NCBI RefSeq assembly: GCF_001189365.1
Contig: NZ_LFJJ01000016.1
Location: forward strand, 1-49,806
Direction of reading: 5' to 3'
DNA: 49,806 bases
Source of the DNA: Candidatus Burkholderia verschuerenii
GTDB lineage: Bacteria > Pseudomonadota > Gammaproteobacteria > Burkholderiales > Burkholderiaceae
The notes under the pieces were generated by a model, which was given only the letters and a program-made list of their open reading frames with translations, had not been told where the DNA came from and did no database searches. Made by a program: the position numbers and the translations under genes. Positions 1 to 9,163 of this stretch are shown piece by piece (within the stretch, counting starts at the first letter, position 1; the number at the start of each line of letters is the position of its first letter).

Positions 1-159
1 TCGGCGAAGTTCCAAACTCCCAGGAAACCATTCAGATCAATATTGCTTCTGGGAGTTCTGGGAAACACGATCTTCCGGCGGCCCCTTGCCACCCTTGACT
101 TCGACTAATTCTGAAGGGCCGACTAAGTATGCTCGTTTCCGCATCCGCTGTTCGATCGG

Positions 160-547
160 CGCATCCGGCTCGAATGCTGGCGCAACGCGGAAGATCAGGC
201 GCGCGTGGCGGCGTGCAACATGCTCGGTCACGCTGAACCGTTCGATGCCGTGTCGTGGTTCTGGTCCGATCAATACGACACGACGATCCAGATCGCCGGC
301 ATGCCGTCGCACGGCGCGACGACTGTGATACGCGAAGCAGGCGACGATGCGCGCGTCTACTTCGCGCTCGATGGCGATGGTATCTTGGTGGGCGCGAGCG
401 GCATCGGCCAGGCGGGACAGATTGCGAAGGATGTGCGGATCGCGCAGGCGTTGATCGCACGTCGCGCGCGTCGATGCGGCCACGCTCGCGGATCGTTCGA
501 TCAAACTGCGTTCTCTTTTAAGCGCCACGCTCGACGCCACGACATGA
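160..547 (+). pseudogene. Ferredoxin reductase (aromatic dioxygenase type), C-terminal remnant
   Basis: Only the C-terminal domain of an FAD/NAD-dependent ferredoxin reductase is left. The translated stretch RLECWRNAEDQARVAACNML followed by AVSWFWSDQYD and the TTIQIAG region is typical of the reductase C-terminal domain of ring-hydroxylating dioxygenases. Homology begins abruptly near position 160; an in-frame TAA lies at 124-126 and nothing upstream resembles the FAD or NAD domains, so the 5' part is lost. A second lesion is a frameshift near 450-475: after ALIARR the expected tail (ARVDAATLADRSIKLRSLL) continues in the next frame to a TGA at 545-547, which overlaps the ATG of the following gene. 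The ATGA overlap shows the two genes formed one operon. Read without correction, the remnant fuses in frame to the isomerase as one long ORF from GTG 205. Confidence 0.75.
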
Positions 548-1389
548 CACAACGACTCGTCGTCTTTCAATCGCTCTGGGCAATGGAGCGCCGTAATACC
601 GACGGCCACGAGCGCACGCTCGAAGAAAACGTGCGCATGATCGCGCAAGCCGGTTTCGACGGCGTCAGCGCGCATTACACGAAGCGCGACGACGTGCGCA
701 CGCTGGCCGCGCTCTTGAAGGAACATGGTCTGCAAGCGGAAGGACAATGCTTTCCGCGCACGGTCAGCGATCTCGCGCCCGTGCTGGAGAATGCGCTTGA
801 ATTCGGCGTGCATCATATCGATGTGCAACCGGACGTGCGGCCGCGCACCGTGCGCGAATGCGTCGCGCTGCTCGAAGGCTGGCAGCGTCTCGCCGATGAT
901 GCGGGCGTGCACATGTATATTGAAACGCATCGCGACCGCATGACGACGGATCTGCATTTCACGCTCGATCTGCTCGATGCCATGCCCGATCTGAAACTGC
1001 TCGCCGATCTCTCGCATTACCTCGTCGCGCGCGAATTCCCGTATCCCGTCTCGGATGAAAATCACGCGATGATTCATCGCATCCTCGATCAATCGTGGGC
1101 GTTTCATGGGTGCGTGGCGAGCCGCGAGCAGGTGCAGGTCGAAGTGTCGTTCGAGCCGCATCGCATGTGGGTCGACCTGTTTCTCGACTGGTGGACATAC
1201 GGCTTCGCATCGTGGCGGCGGCGTGCCGGCCCGGACGATACGCTCGCCTTCACCTGCGAGCTCGGCCCCAAGCCTTACGCGATCATCGGGCGCGACGGCA
1301 ACGACACGACGGATCGCTGGGCCGAAGCGCTGCTGATGAAGGAATGGATCGAGTGCATCTGGCGCGAGACCGAAGTCTCGACGCGTTAG
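544..1389 (+). CDS. Sugar phosphate isomerase/epimerase family protein (xylose isomerase-like TIM barrel)
   Basis: A 281-residue protein of the xylose-isomerase-like TIM-barrel superfamily (AP endonuclease 2 fold). Family signs are the FDGVSAHYT strand near residue 35, IETHRDR around residue 126 carrying metal-ligand-type Glu and His, a DLSHY motif, and the C-terminal CELGPKPYAIIG with Glu in a metal-binding position. The substrate is unknown; members act on keto or hydroxy acids and sugars using a divalent metal. The ATG at 544 is preferred because it overlaps the stop of the upstream reductase remnant and matches the natural N-terminus; the longer reading from 205 is a product of the frameshift. 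It converges with the GGDEF gene and the two stop codons overlap. The link to a dioxygenase reductase hints at an aromatic or acid catabolic operon, mostly lost to the left. Confidence 0.8.
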   Translation: MTQRLVVFQSLWAMERRNTDGHERTLEENVRMIAQAGFDGVSAHYTKRDDVRTLAALLKEHGLQAEGQCFPRTVSDLAPVLENALEFGVHHIDVQPDVRPRTVRECVALLEGWQRLADDAGVHMYIETHRDRMTTDLHFTLDLLDAMPDLKLLADLSHYLVAREFPYPVSDENHAMIHRILDQSWAFHGCVASREQVQVEVSFEPHRMWVDLFLDWWTYGFASWRRRAGPDDTLAFTCELGPKPYAIIGRDGNDTTDRWAEALLMKEWIECIWRETEVSTR

Positions 1390-3307
1390 GCCGGATCGGT
1401 TTCGCCGCTTTCGTCGGCGGGCAGGTTGTTGATCTCGGGCGCGGGGCGCCTTTCGATAGCGTCGCGAAGCGGAAGCCGTTGCGGCCCTTGCGCTTCGCTT
1501 CGTACATCGCGCGATCGGCGTCGGAGAGAATCGTGTCGGGACACACGCGCGAACCCGGCGGACACGTCGCGATACCCACGCTGGCGCCGATCTGCGCGCG
1601 CGTCGCGCCGAGTTCGAACGCGCGGCCCACGCTGCGGCAAATATCCTGCGCGATGCGGCTGCACGCGCTCGACGACGACACGCCGCGCACCAGCAGCACG
1701 AATTCGTCGCCCGCGAGGCGGCAAACGAGATCGTCGGCGCGCGTGATCTTTTTCAGGCGTTGCGCGACCTGTCTGAGCAGATCGTCGCCGACATCGTGAC
1801 CGTAATCGTCGTTGACGTTCTTGAAGCCGTCGAGGTCCATGAAGAACAGCGCGAAGGGCGCGTCTTCGGTATGCGCGGCATCGACCGCGAGCGCGAGTTG
1901 TTCCTGAAGCGCGCGACGGTTCGGCAAGCCGGTCAGCATGTCGCGCATGACTTCGGAGCGCATCGCGTTCTCGCGATGCTTACTGTCGGTGATGTCCTGC
2001 GACATGATGTACAGGCCGACCACTTCGCCGCGCTGCAATTCGGGCACGTACGTCGCCTTCCAGATGCGATCCGGCGCGGCATTGTAGACGACTTCTTCGA
2101 GCGTCACGCGTTCGCCCGCGAGCGCGCGCAGCAACGACGGCTGGCAGCACGAATACGATTTTTCTCCGAGCGTTTCGCGCACGCTCTTGCCGCGCAGCGC
2201 GCCCGGATCCACGCCGAATATTTCGCGATACGTCTGATTGTTGAAGCGATATCGCAGCGTTTCATCGACGTGCGAGATCAGCACCGGTAAATTGTCGGTG
2301 ATGGTCTGCAAGGCCGCGCGGCTGCTGGTCAGTTCGCTGGTGCGTTCGAGCACGCGGCGTTCGAGTTCCTGCTGATAGTCGCGCAAAACCTGTTCGCTCT
2401 GCTTACGACTGGAAATGTCCTGCATCACGCTGACGAAGTGCAGCGGGCGGCCCTTGTCGTCGCGAATCAGCGCGACGCTCAGATCGACCCACACCAAACC
2501 GCCATCGCGGCGTCGATAGCGCTTTTCCAGCGAATACGTCTTGCAGCGTCCGGCCAGCAGATCGCCGACGAGTTGCAAGTCGGCGTCGAGATCGGCTTCC
2601 TCGGTGATCTGCTGAAACGTCATGCGCCTGAGGTCGTCGGCGGTGTAGCCGGTGATTTCGCACAGTTTCGGATTCACTTCGACAAAGTGGCCGTCGAGAT
2701 CGACGATGGCCGCGCCGGTCGGCGTCTCATGAAAAATGGTGTGAAAACGCGATTCGCTCAACAGCAGCTTGCGGCGATCGACTTCCTGCACGACGCGCGA
2801 CACGCGCGCGAATTCGCGTTGAATCAGTTCGCGTTCGATGGTCGCGGCGAGATCGCACAAGGCGGACTGCGCGCTCGCGCTCAGCGTGCGCGGCTTCGAA
2901 TCGATCACGCATAAAGTGCCGAGCACGAGGCCTTCCGACGATCGCAGCGGCACGCCCGCGTAAAAGCGGATAAACGGCGCGCCGGTCACGAGCGGATTGT
3001 CCGCGAAACGCAGATCGCGGTGCGTATCCTCGACCACCAGCAGCCGGCCCGAATGCACCGAATGCGCGCAGAACGACGCATCGCGCAAGGTTTCGCACAC
3101 GTCCACGCCGACGCGCGACTTGAACCACTGGCGCTGCGCATCGACCAGCGAGACGAGCGCGATCGGCGCCTGCAGCATTTCGGCGGCGACGCGGGTCACG
3201 CGGTCGAATACTTCCTCGCTCGGCGTGTCGAGCAATTCGAGGCTGCGCAGCAGCCGCAATCGTTTGTCTTCGTTGGCGGGAAAAGGCGCCACCTGCCAGT
3301 TTTTCAC
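1386..3307 (-). CDS. GAF-PAS-PAS-GGDEF diguanylate cyclase, probable frameshift near the 3' end
   Basis: Cytosolic c-di-GMP synthase with three sensory modules. From the GTG at 3307: a GAF domain (about residues 15-170), PAS 1 (from SRFHTIFHETPTGAAIVD) with its PAC segment, a short coiled linker, PAS 2 (from ALQTITDNLPVLISHVDE), then GGDEF. The active loop reads AGDEF, a variant seen in active enzymes, and an inhibitory I-site RADD lies five residues upstream. The GTG start gives VKNWQVAPF directly before the GAF domain; residues encoded further upstream look non-native. No transmembrane segment is seen. In the main frame the tail becomes Arg/Ser rich and runs to 1283, inside the convergent isomerase. 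In the neighbouring frame it reads PAPEINNLPADESGETDPA and stops at 1386, so a one-base indel near 1450 in a C-run is likely. The catalytic domain is complete before that point. Confidence 0.85.
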
Positions 3308-3409
3308 GCTTCTGACTCTCGTCTCGTTGACTCCAACCCGATGCGCGGCTCGCGCGCGAATGGGCTTCGAACGGCAGCTTTGCGCGCATCGCGCACGGCC
3401 CACTGCCAC

Positions 3410-3678
3410 GTTCGCAATGTACTCGCCGATACGCTCGTTCGAAACGCCGAATAAAGGGTGACTTGTGCCTCAGTTCACGGCCGAAAGCGGACGAAGCTCG
3501 AATCATCGGATGAATAAGCGCCGAACGCGGCGCGCCAAGCTTTCGACAGTTAATAAATAAAATTACTAAAGCCTGTCAAATGTATTTCACATTTATTTCA
3601 TAAGGTAGCGCGTCATCCGGCGAGCCGGGATGTCGCACGCCGGATTCCACCCCACAAATCCAAGGATTAGAACCACAC
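3410..3678. other. Intergenic promoter region between the GGDEF gene and phoX
   Basis: No gene is supported here. The part from 3541 to 3603 is strikingly AT-rich compared with the surrounding DNA and holds the PHO-box-like repeats listed separately. Short overlapping ORFs in this stretch are not credible. Confidence 0.6.
3573..3601 (+). promoter_or_regulatory. Tandem PHO-box-like element upstream of phoX
   Basis: Three heptamers recur every 11 bases: CTGTCAA at 3573, ATTTCAC at 3584 and ATTTCAT at 3595, separated by 4-base AT-rich spacers. The PhoB box of proteobacteria consists of CTGTCAT-like heptamers at 11-base spacing. The location, about 80 bases before a PhoX phosphatase gene, fits activation by PhoB under phosphate limitation. 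The first repeat is the best match; the other two match weakly. A possible -10 lies just downstream (TAAGGT at 3601). Confidence 0.6.
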
Positions 3679-5646
3679 ATGGCGCAGCCACTCGATCTTT
3701 CCCGTCGCAAGGCCCTCAAGATCCTCGCGGGCGCACCGATGCTTCCGCTCGGCTCCGTCGCGGCGTCGACCTCGTTCCTGACCGCGTGCGGCGGCAGCGA
3801 CGACAACACGCCCGCGCCCGTCGCCAATGCGCAGTTCACGACGGCGTCGTTCGGCGGCATGGCCGCGCCCGCGCTCACCGACGCAGCCGCGATGGCCAAG
3901 ACCACCGTCGCCTCGACGATGACGCTCAGCTTCAGCGACGGCAGCAGCCGCGCCTACAAGCTTGCGTATCAGCCGTTCTTCATGACGGGCGACACGGTGA
4001 CGAATACGGCGGGCGGCACCATCGTCGCGGGCGGCTACTTCGATATCAACAATCAGCCGATCATCGACAGCACGGTGGCGAGCGGCGCGCGCCAGTATTT
4101 CTCGGACTGCCCGGACGGCACCTCGCTCATCAAGATCGACAATTCGACCGTCAAGGGCGTGAAGGGCAACGCGGTGTTCGCCGTGGTGCAGTTCGAATAC
4201 ACCACGCGCGACGGCGCGGGCGAGGACATGTACGGCCGCCTGCCGTCGCCGATCGCCGTGCTAACGCTCGATCAGGACCCGGCCACCGACAAGCTCGCGC
4301 TGGTGAGCTACGCGAACGTCGATACCTCGAGCGCGAACGGCCTGTGGATCACCTGCGGCGCGAGTCTGTCGCCGTGGAACACGCATCTGTCGAGCGAAGA
4401 ATACGAGCCGGATGCCGCCACGCTGTCGACCAACGATCAGTTCAAGGCCTACAGCAAGAACCTCTATGGCGACAAAACGCGTGCGCGCGCCTATCACTAC
4501 GGCCATCTGCCGGAAGTGACGGTGCATGCGGACGGCACGGGCACCATCAAGAAGCATTACTGCCTCGGCCGCATCTCGCACGAACTGATTCAGGTGATGC
4601 CCGACAAGCGCACCGTGATGATGGGCGACGATGCGACCAACGGCGGCCTCTTCATGTTCGTCGCGGACAAGGAAGCCGATCTGTTGGCGGGCACGCTCTA
4701 TGTGGCGAAGTGGGCGCAAACGTCGTCGGCGGGCGCGGGCTCGGCCACGCTCACGTGGATGAACCTCGGTCATGCGACCAGCGACGAAATCCAGAACCTC
4801 GCCAATACGCTGACCATCGCCGACATCATGGACGTGGTCACCGACGAGAAGATCGGCGCGACGCTGGATACGAGCTATACGCGCATCAACTACAGCGGCA
4901 AGTACAACTGGATCCGCATCAAGCCTGGCATGGAGAAGGCCGCCGCGTTCCTGGAGACGCATCGCTACGCCGCGCTGCGCGGCGCGAGCCTCGGCTTCAC
5001 CAAGCTCGAAGGCACGACGGTCAACGCGAAGGACAAGATCGTCTACACGGCGATGTCGCAGATCACCGCATCGATGATCAAGACCAGCAAGTACACGATG
5101 GATATCGCGCTGGACAAGCAGATTTCGTCGGGCGCGGTGTATGCGTTGAACCTGAAGAGCGGCCAGAAGGACCTGACGGGCGGCACGATCAGCAGCGAAT
5201 GGGTGCCGGTCGATATGGCCGCGCCCGCCGCGCTGGTCGGCGAAGACCTCGCCGCCGCCGATGCGCTCGGCAACACGGCGAATCCGGAGAAGGTCGCGAA
5301 CCCGGACAACCTGAAGTTCTCGGAGAAGCTGCGCACGCTGTTTATCGGCGAGGACAGCAGCATGCACGTCAACAACTTCCTGTGGGCGTACAACGTCGAC
5401 CCGAAGACGCTGACGCGCATTCTGTCGACGCCGGCGGGCGCGGAATCGACGGGTCTGCACGCGGTCGACGAGATCAACGGCTGGACCTACATCATGAGCA
5501 ACTTCCAGCATCCGGGCGACTGGGGCAGCGTGCACAAGCAGGTCCAGTCCACGCTCGATCCGCTGGTGCGGGCGAACTACAAGGACCGCTACGGCGCGTC
5601 GGTCGGCTATCTGACCGGCGATCCGGCGGCGGTCAAGCTGGCCTGA
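3679..5646 (+). CDS. phoX: PhoX-type alkaline phosphatase (DUF839), Tat-exported
   Basis: A 655-residue PhoX-family phosphatase that releases inorganic phosphate from organic phosphoesters outside the cytoplasm; the family uses Ca and Fe cofactors. The N-terminus carries a twin-arginine signal (SRRKALK, residues 8-14), a hydrophobic stretch and a lipobox-like LTAC with Cys37, so it may be a Tat-exported lipoprotein. The rest is one long DUF839 propeller domain, with conserved stretches such as CGASLSPWNTHLSSEEY and YHYGHLPEV, and a C-terminal FQHPGDW motif typical of the family. Length is normal. Preceding PHO-box-like repeats suggest PhoB control. It stands alone, with a terminator right after it. 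A six-frame shadow of 678 codons covers the same DNA but is Arg/Gly/Asp-rich and has no domain. Confidence 0.93.
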   Translation: MAQPLDLSRRKALKILAGAPMLPLGSVAASTSFLTACGGSDDNTPAPVANAQFTTASFGGMAAPALTDAAAMAKTTVASTMTLSFSDGSSRAYKLAYQPFFMTGDTVTNTAGGTIVAGGYFDINNQPIIDSTVASGARQYFSDCPDGTSLIKIDNSTVKGVKGNAVFAVVQFEYTTRDGAGEDMYGRLPSPIAVLTLDQDPATDKLALVSYANVDTSSANGLWITCGASLSPWNTHLSSEEYEPDAATLSTNDQFKAYSKNLYGDKTRARAYHYGHLPEVTVHADGTGTIKKHYCLGRISHELIQVMPDKRTVMMGDDATNGGLFMFVADKEADLLAGTLYVAKWAQTSSAGAGSATLTWMNLGHATSDEIQNLANTLTIADIMDVVTDEKIGATLDTSYTRINYSGKYNWIRIKPGMEKAAAFLETHRYAALRGASLGFTKLEGTTVNAKDKIVYTAMSQITASMIKTSKYTMDIALDKQISSGAVYALNLKSGQKDLTGGTISSEWVPVDMAAPAALVGEDLAAADALGNTANPEKVANPDNLKFSEKLRTLFIGEDSSMHVNNFLWAYNVDPKTLTRILSTPAGAESTGLHAVDEINGWTYIMSNFQHPGDWGSVHKQVQSTLDPLVRANYKDRYGASVGYLTGDPAAVKLA

Positions 5647-5672
5647 GCGGGCTGAATCCTGCCTGAATGTCG

Positions 5673-5706
5673 ATAAGGCGGGCTGCGGCGCGCCTTATTT
5701 GTTTTC
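5673..5706 (+). terminator. Rho-independent terminator after phoX
   Basis: Stem ATAAGGCG (5673-5680) and CGCCTTAT (5691-5698) with a 10-base loop, followed by TTGTTTT. It overlaps the stop codon of the convergent SnoaL-like gene. Confidence 0.6.
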
Positions 5707-6138
5707 GGCCGCATTCCACGTATGCGCCGTCGTGCGCCATTTGCCGTCCGTGCCTCGAGTCATGACCTTGAGCAGCACACCCTTGAACGCCTGCTTCTTG
5801 CCGTCCTTGTCCAGCATCGCGCTCCAGTTCGCCGTCTCGTACATCACGTTGCCATGATGGCTCGCGTGCACGACGCTGGTCGCGTGATCGTGGACGCCAG
5901 CATCGAAGAAACTCTTGAAGAGCTTTTCGATTTCATCGCGTCCCTGCACGGTCTTGCCGTTGCCGGGCGAAACGACGGCTTTCTCGTCGTAGAGCGCGGC
6001 GAGCGCGTGGGCATCGCCCTTGTTGAAGGTCTGGTCCCAGAGCGCGTTGGCGTGTTCGACGGACGAATCGGCGGCATGCGGATACCACGCCGGACTGAGT
6101 GCGACGAGCACGACGAGCTTCCCGATCATCTTCTGCAT
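5695..6138 (-). CDS. Secreted SnoaL/DUF4440-like protein (NTF2 fold)
   Basis: A 147-residue protein with an N-terminal Sec signal (MQKMIGKLVVLVALSPAW, likely cleaved near HAA-DSS) and an NTF2-like/SnoaL fold of the SgcJ/EcaC type. Marks are the HANALWDQTFNKGDAHALA helix, ALYDEKAVVSPGNGKTVQG and the strand MYETANWSAML. Such proteins are small ligand-binding or detoxification domains in the periplasm, usually without assigned function. ATG 6138 is chosen because a GGAGG ribosome site lies six bases upstream; the longer reading from 6180 lacks one. It is a single gene converging on phoX. The exact role is unknown. Confidence 0.82.
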   Translation of the reverse strand: MQKMIGKLVVLVALSPAWYPHAADSSVEHANALWDQTFNKGDAHALAALYDEKAVVSPGNGKTVQGRDEIEKLFKSFFDAGVHDHATSVVHASHHGNVMYETANWSAMLDKDGKKQAFKGVLLKVMTRGTDGKWRTTAHTWNAAENK

Positions 6139-6283
6139 GACGTTCCTCCGATGCGAAAGGTAAGACGTAAATGAACGCACGTGTTTTGAAACAATCGTTT
6201 GTGCGTTACATTTAATGAGGATTGTTCGTCAGTGCGTGAAGTATAGGAACGGGCGGCTCCGTTAATCAATTACGGAGAAGGTC

Positions 6284-7153
6284 TCAAAGCGCCGCCGCCA
6301 GCGCGCCGATCTGCCGGAAAGCCGCGTCTCGCTGCGCGGGCGCCGCGTGCACGGCTTGCGTGAGATACGCGGCGACGAGAATGGGCGCGCGTCCCGTCGG
6401 CCACACGATGGCGATATCGTTCGCGGTGCCTTGTTCGCCCGTGCCGGTCTTGTCGCCGATGCGCCAGTTCGACGGCAAGCCCGCGCGCAATCGCGTGCCG
6501 CCGGTCTGATTGGCGACTAGCCACGCCACCAGCCGATCGCGCGACGACGAAGACAGGCGCTGACTGAGCAAGATCTCGCGCATGTCGGTGAGCATCGCGC
6601 TGGGCGTCGTGGTATCGCGGAGATCGCCGTCGATGGCTTCGTTGAGCGCGGGTTCGATTCGATCGAGCCGCGTCGTCCGATCGCCGATCTGGCGCGCGAA
6701 CGCCGTCAGCGCCGTCGGCCCGCCGATGCTCGCGAGCAGCAGATTCGCCGCCGTGTTGTCGCTGCGCGTGATCGCCGCTTCGCATAGTTCCGCGACCGTC
6801 ATGCCCGCGCCGCCCGCGCGCGGACCGCTGACGGGCGAATTCGCGACCACATCGTCTTTCGTGAAGGCGATCCGCCGATCCAGCGATTCCTCGGCACGAT
6901 CCTGTCGTTCGAGAATGGCCGCGGCCAGCAGAAACTTGAAGGTGCTGCACATCGGGAAGCGCTCGTTCGCGCGGTACGCGTAGTGCGTGCCCGATGCGGT
7001 ATCGAGGATCGCCACGCCGAGCCGTCCGCCGGTTTCCGATTCGATCGACGCGAACTGATGTTCGATCGCATCGTCGGCGGCGAAGGCTTTCCATGCCGAG
7101 CCGAAGGCCACGCATGTCAGCGCGGTGGAAATAAAGGTACGTCCGGATGTCAT
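6284..7153 (-). CDS. Class A beta-lactamase (PenA-like)
   Basis: Serine beta-lactamase, 289 residues, exported by a Sec signal (about residues 1-26, ending AFA-ADD). Motifs in order: S70-T-F-K in CSTFKF, S130-D-N in RSDN, E166-P-A-L-N in the omega loop with the Arg164-Asp179 pair kept, and K234-T-G in DKTGTG. All catalytic residues are present, so penicillin hydrolysis is expected. Cys69 next to the serine is shared with Burkholderia PenA and KPC-type enzymes, but position 238 is Gly, so the carbapenemase-type Cys69-Cys238 disulfide cannot form. Start ATG 7153 gives the natural signal peptide. It lies 95 bases downstream of a LysR gene on the same strand, whereas penA regulators are usually divergent, so control by that LysR is doubtful. 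Overall intact. Confidence 0.92.
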   Translation of the reverse strand: MTSGRTFISTALTCVAFGSAWKAFAADDAIEHQFASIESETGGRLGVAILDTASGTHYAYRANERFPMCSTFKFLLAAAILERQDRAEESLDRRIAFTKDDVVANSPVSGPRAGGAGMTVAELCEAAITRSDNTAANLLLASIGGPTALTAFARQIGDRTTRLDRIEPALNEAIDGDLRDTTTPSAMLTDMREILLSQRLSSSSRDRLVAWLVANQTGGTRLRAGLPSNWRIGDKTGTGEQGTANDIAIVWPTGRAPILVAAYLTQAVHAAPAQRDAAFRQIGALAAAL

Positions 7154-7247
7154 CGTCGGCTCCGTGAGAGAAGCCGTCACTATCGTGAGTTTCGCTTTTC
7201 GGGACAAACGATGAATTGTTGCCGCTGCCTTTAGAAAAACTATCGGC

Positions 7248-8156
7248 TTACCTGAACGCCCGCATCTGCGCCGTCATCATCTGCAGCATCTTGTTCGACG
7301 CCACCGACAAGCGCCGGCCCGTGCGCGTGACGAGATGCGCTTCGGCATCGGCGAGAATCGGATGCGTGATGTCCACCGCGTACAGTTCGCCCGCTTCCAT
7401 TTCGGTCGTGACGGCAAAGGCGGGCAGCACGGTAATGCCGAGTCCCGATTTAACGAACTGCTTCAGGATGGCGATGGAGTTGGTCGTCATGACCGGATCG
7501 AAGCGGATTTTTTCCGCGTATTCGACCGCCTGCAGCATCTGGCACGTGCCGTAGGACGCGTGCGTGACGGCGAGCGGGTACTTCGCCAGATCGTGCACGG
7601 TCATCGACGTGACGTGCTTGCGCGGAAATTTCGGTCCGACGATGGCCATCATCGGCTGACGCTTGATTGCGCGCGACACGAGCTTCGGCTCCTGCGGCGG
7701 GTTGTAGACGAGGCCGATTTCGCCTTCGTCCTCGCCGATCTTGCGGATCACGTCGTTCGTGCCGCCGAGATCGAGATTCACCTTGATGCTCGGATAGTGC
7801 TTGCAAAAGGTCTGCATCGGTCCGGACAGCAGATCGGACACGAAGCCTTCGCCGAGCACGATATTCACCTGACCGGTGCGCAGCCCGCGCAATTCCTGAA
7901 GGCGCGAAAGCAGGTCGTCGCGATGCGCCAGCTGCTCGCGAAAATACTCGATCACGCATTGCCCGGCGTCGGTCGGTTTCACGCCGCGCGCGTGACGCTC
8001 GACCAGCGTCGCGTCGAGTTCCTTTTCCAGCAAGCCGATCTGCCGGCTCACCGCCGATGGCGCGACGTTCAGGAAATCCGCCGCCGCGCGGATCGTTCCG
8101 CAGCGCACCGCTTCGAAAAAATAGACGATCCGGCTGTCGGTCAGGTTGTCGCTCAT
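7248..8156 (-). CDS. LysR-family transcriptional regulator
   Basis: A 302-residue LysR-type regulator. An N-terminal winged HTH (FFEAVRCGTIRAAADFLNV followed by APSAVSRQI) is joined through a linker helix to a periplasmic-binding-like effector domain (VNIVLGEGFVSDLLSG onward). It is transcribed away from the dehydrogenase operon starting at 8279, the classic arrangement in which the regulator controls both itself and the divergent catabolic genes. The effector is probably the substrate of that operon or an intermediate. The 122-base divergent spacer contains a 15-base inverted repeat. Adjacent bla on the same strand is more likely a chance neighbour. Confidence 0.9.
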   Translation of the reverse strand: MSDNLTDSRIVYFFEAVRCGTIRAAADFLNVAPSAVSRQIGLLEKELDATLVERHARGVKPTDAGQCVIEYFREQLAHRDDLLSRLQELRGLRTGQVNIVLGEGFVSDLLSGPMQTFCKHYPSIKVNLDLGGTNDVIRKIGEDEGEIGLVYNPPQEPKLVSRAIKRQPMMAIVGPKFPRKHVTSMTVHDLAKYPLAVTHASYGTCQMLQAVEYAEKIRFDPVMTTNSIAILKQFVKSGLGITVLPAFAVTTEMEAGELYAVDITHPILADAEAHLVTRTGRRLSVASNKMLQMMTAQMRAFR

Positions 8157-8180
8157 GGCTTATCCGTACAGTTCCGAGTA

Positions 8181-8195
8181 TTCTAATTTTTAGAA
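8181..8195. promoter_or_regulatory. LysR-type operator candidate
   Basis: Perfect inverted repeat TTCTAA-TTT-TTAGAA, of the T-N11-A kind bound by LysR regulators, in the spacer between lysR and the divergent dehydrogenase gene. A second small palindrome CAATATTG lies at 8202-8209. Confidence 0.5.
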
Positions 8196-8278
8196 CAATC
8201 TCAATATTGTCGTTGATTGATTGTACGGCTCCCCGGCGTGAATATGACAGGAACACGCAACGAGAAGGAGTCTCGCGG

Positions 8279-9148
8279 ATGAAAACGGTAGGTGTGATCG
8301 GCTTGGGGAACATGGGGCGCGGCATGGCGCTGTCGGCGGTGCGCGGCGGATATCGCGTGCTGGGCTTCGATGCCGCGCCGGGCGTCGCGGAAAAATTGCA
8401 GGCGGAAGGCGTGGAAGCACGCGCATCGATCGCGGCGATCGCGGCCGATGTCGACGTGCTGATTCTGTCGCTGCCGACATCGGCAATCGTCGAGGACGTG
8501 GTGCTCGGCCAGGGCGGCGTCGCGCAGAGCGGCAACCCGGGCCTGATCGTCGTCGATACCACGACGGCGGACCCCAACAGCACGAAGAAAGTCGCCGCCG
8601 CGTTGGCGGAATGCAAGATCGGTTTCGTCGATGGCCCGGTAAGCGGCGGCCCAAAAGGCGCGGCCACGGCCACGATGACGATGGTCCTCGGCGGCTCGGA
8701 TGCGGACGTCGCGGCGGTCGAGCCGATTCTCGCGGTGATCAGCGCCAAGCGCGTGCATGTCGGCCCGGTCGGCGCGGGTCACGTGACGAAGATCATCAAC
8801 AACATGCTGACTGGCGTGCATCTGCTCGCCGCGAGCGAAGCGGTGCGCGCGGCCGAAGCAAACGGCGTCGATCCGGAAAAGCTCGTCGAGGCGCTCAACG
8901 GCGGCTCGGGCCGCAATAGCGCGACGCTCACCAATTACCCGACGTGGATCTTCAACGACACCTTCAATTCCGGCTTCACGATGAAGCTGATGCGCAAGGA
9001 CGTGCGCCTCGCGATGGCGCTGCTCGACAGCGTGCACGCGAGCGCGCCGATCGCCAAGGAATCGGGACGCCTGTGGGCCGCGAGTGAAGCGAGCATCGGC
9101 GATGCGGAGGATTTCAACCGCATCGTGCAGTTCATCGAATCGAAGTAA
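8279..9148 (+). CDS. NAD(P)-dependent beta-hydroxyacid dehydrogenase (3-hydroxyisobutyrate/tartronate semialdehyde reductase family)
   Basis: A 289-residue member of the 3-hydroxyisobutyrate dehydrogenase-related family, oxidising a beta-hydroxy acid to a semialdehyde with NAD(P), or the reverse. Rossmann motif GLGNMG (residues 9-14), substrate loop DGPVSGGPKG, catalytic lysine in GHVTKIINN and a normal all-helical C-terminal domain are present. The start at 8279 follows AAGGAG by about nine bases; the ORF can be read further upstream to 8057 but that part overlaps the lysR gene. Sixteen bases separate it from an aldehyde dehydrogenase, which could oxidise a semialdehyde made here; a DUF3100 membrane protein follows. 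The natural substrate cannot be read from the sequence. Confidence 0.9.
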   Translation: MKTVGVIGLGNMGRGMALSAVRGGYRVLGFDAAPGVAEKLQAEGVEARASIAAIAADVDVLILSLPTSAIVEDVVLGQGGVAQSGNPGLIVVDTTTADPNSTKKVAAALAECKIGFVDGPVSGGPKGAATATMTMVLGGSDADVAAVEPILAVISAKRVHVGPVGAGHVTKIINNMLTGVHLLAASEAVRAAEANGVDPEKLVEALNGGSGRNSATLTNYPTWIFNDTFNSGFTMKLMRKDVRLAMALLDSVHASAPIAKESGRLWAASEASIGDAEDFNRIVQFIESK

Positions 9149-9163
9149 AAGGATCGGTAAAAA

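Noticed and set aside
3630..5666. 678-codon open frame overlapping phoX on the same strand
   Set aside because: Frame-shifted shadow of phoX with low-complexity Arg/Gly/Asp composition.
7154..7247. Control of the beta-lactamase by the adjacent LysR protein
   Set aside because: Both genes lie on the same strand and the palindrome sits on the other side of lysR, facing the dehydrogenase operon.
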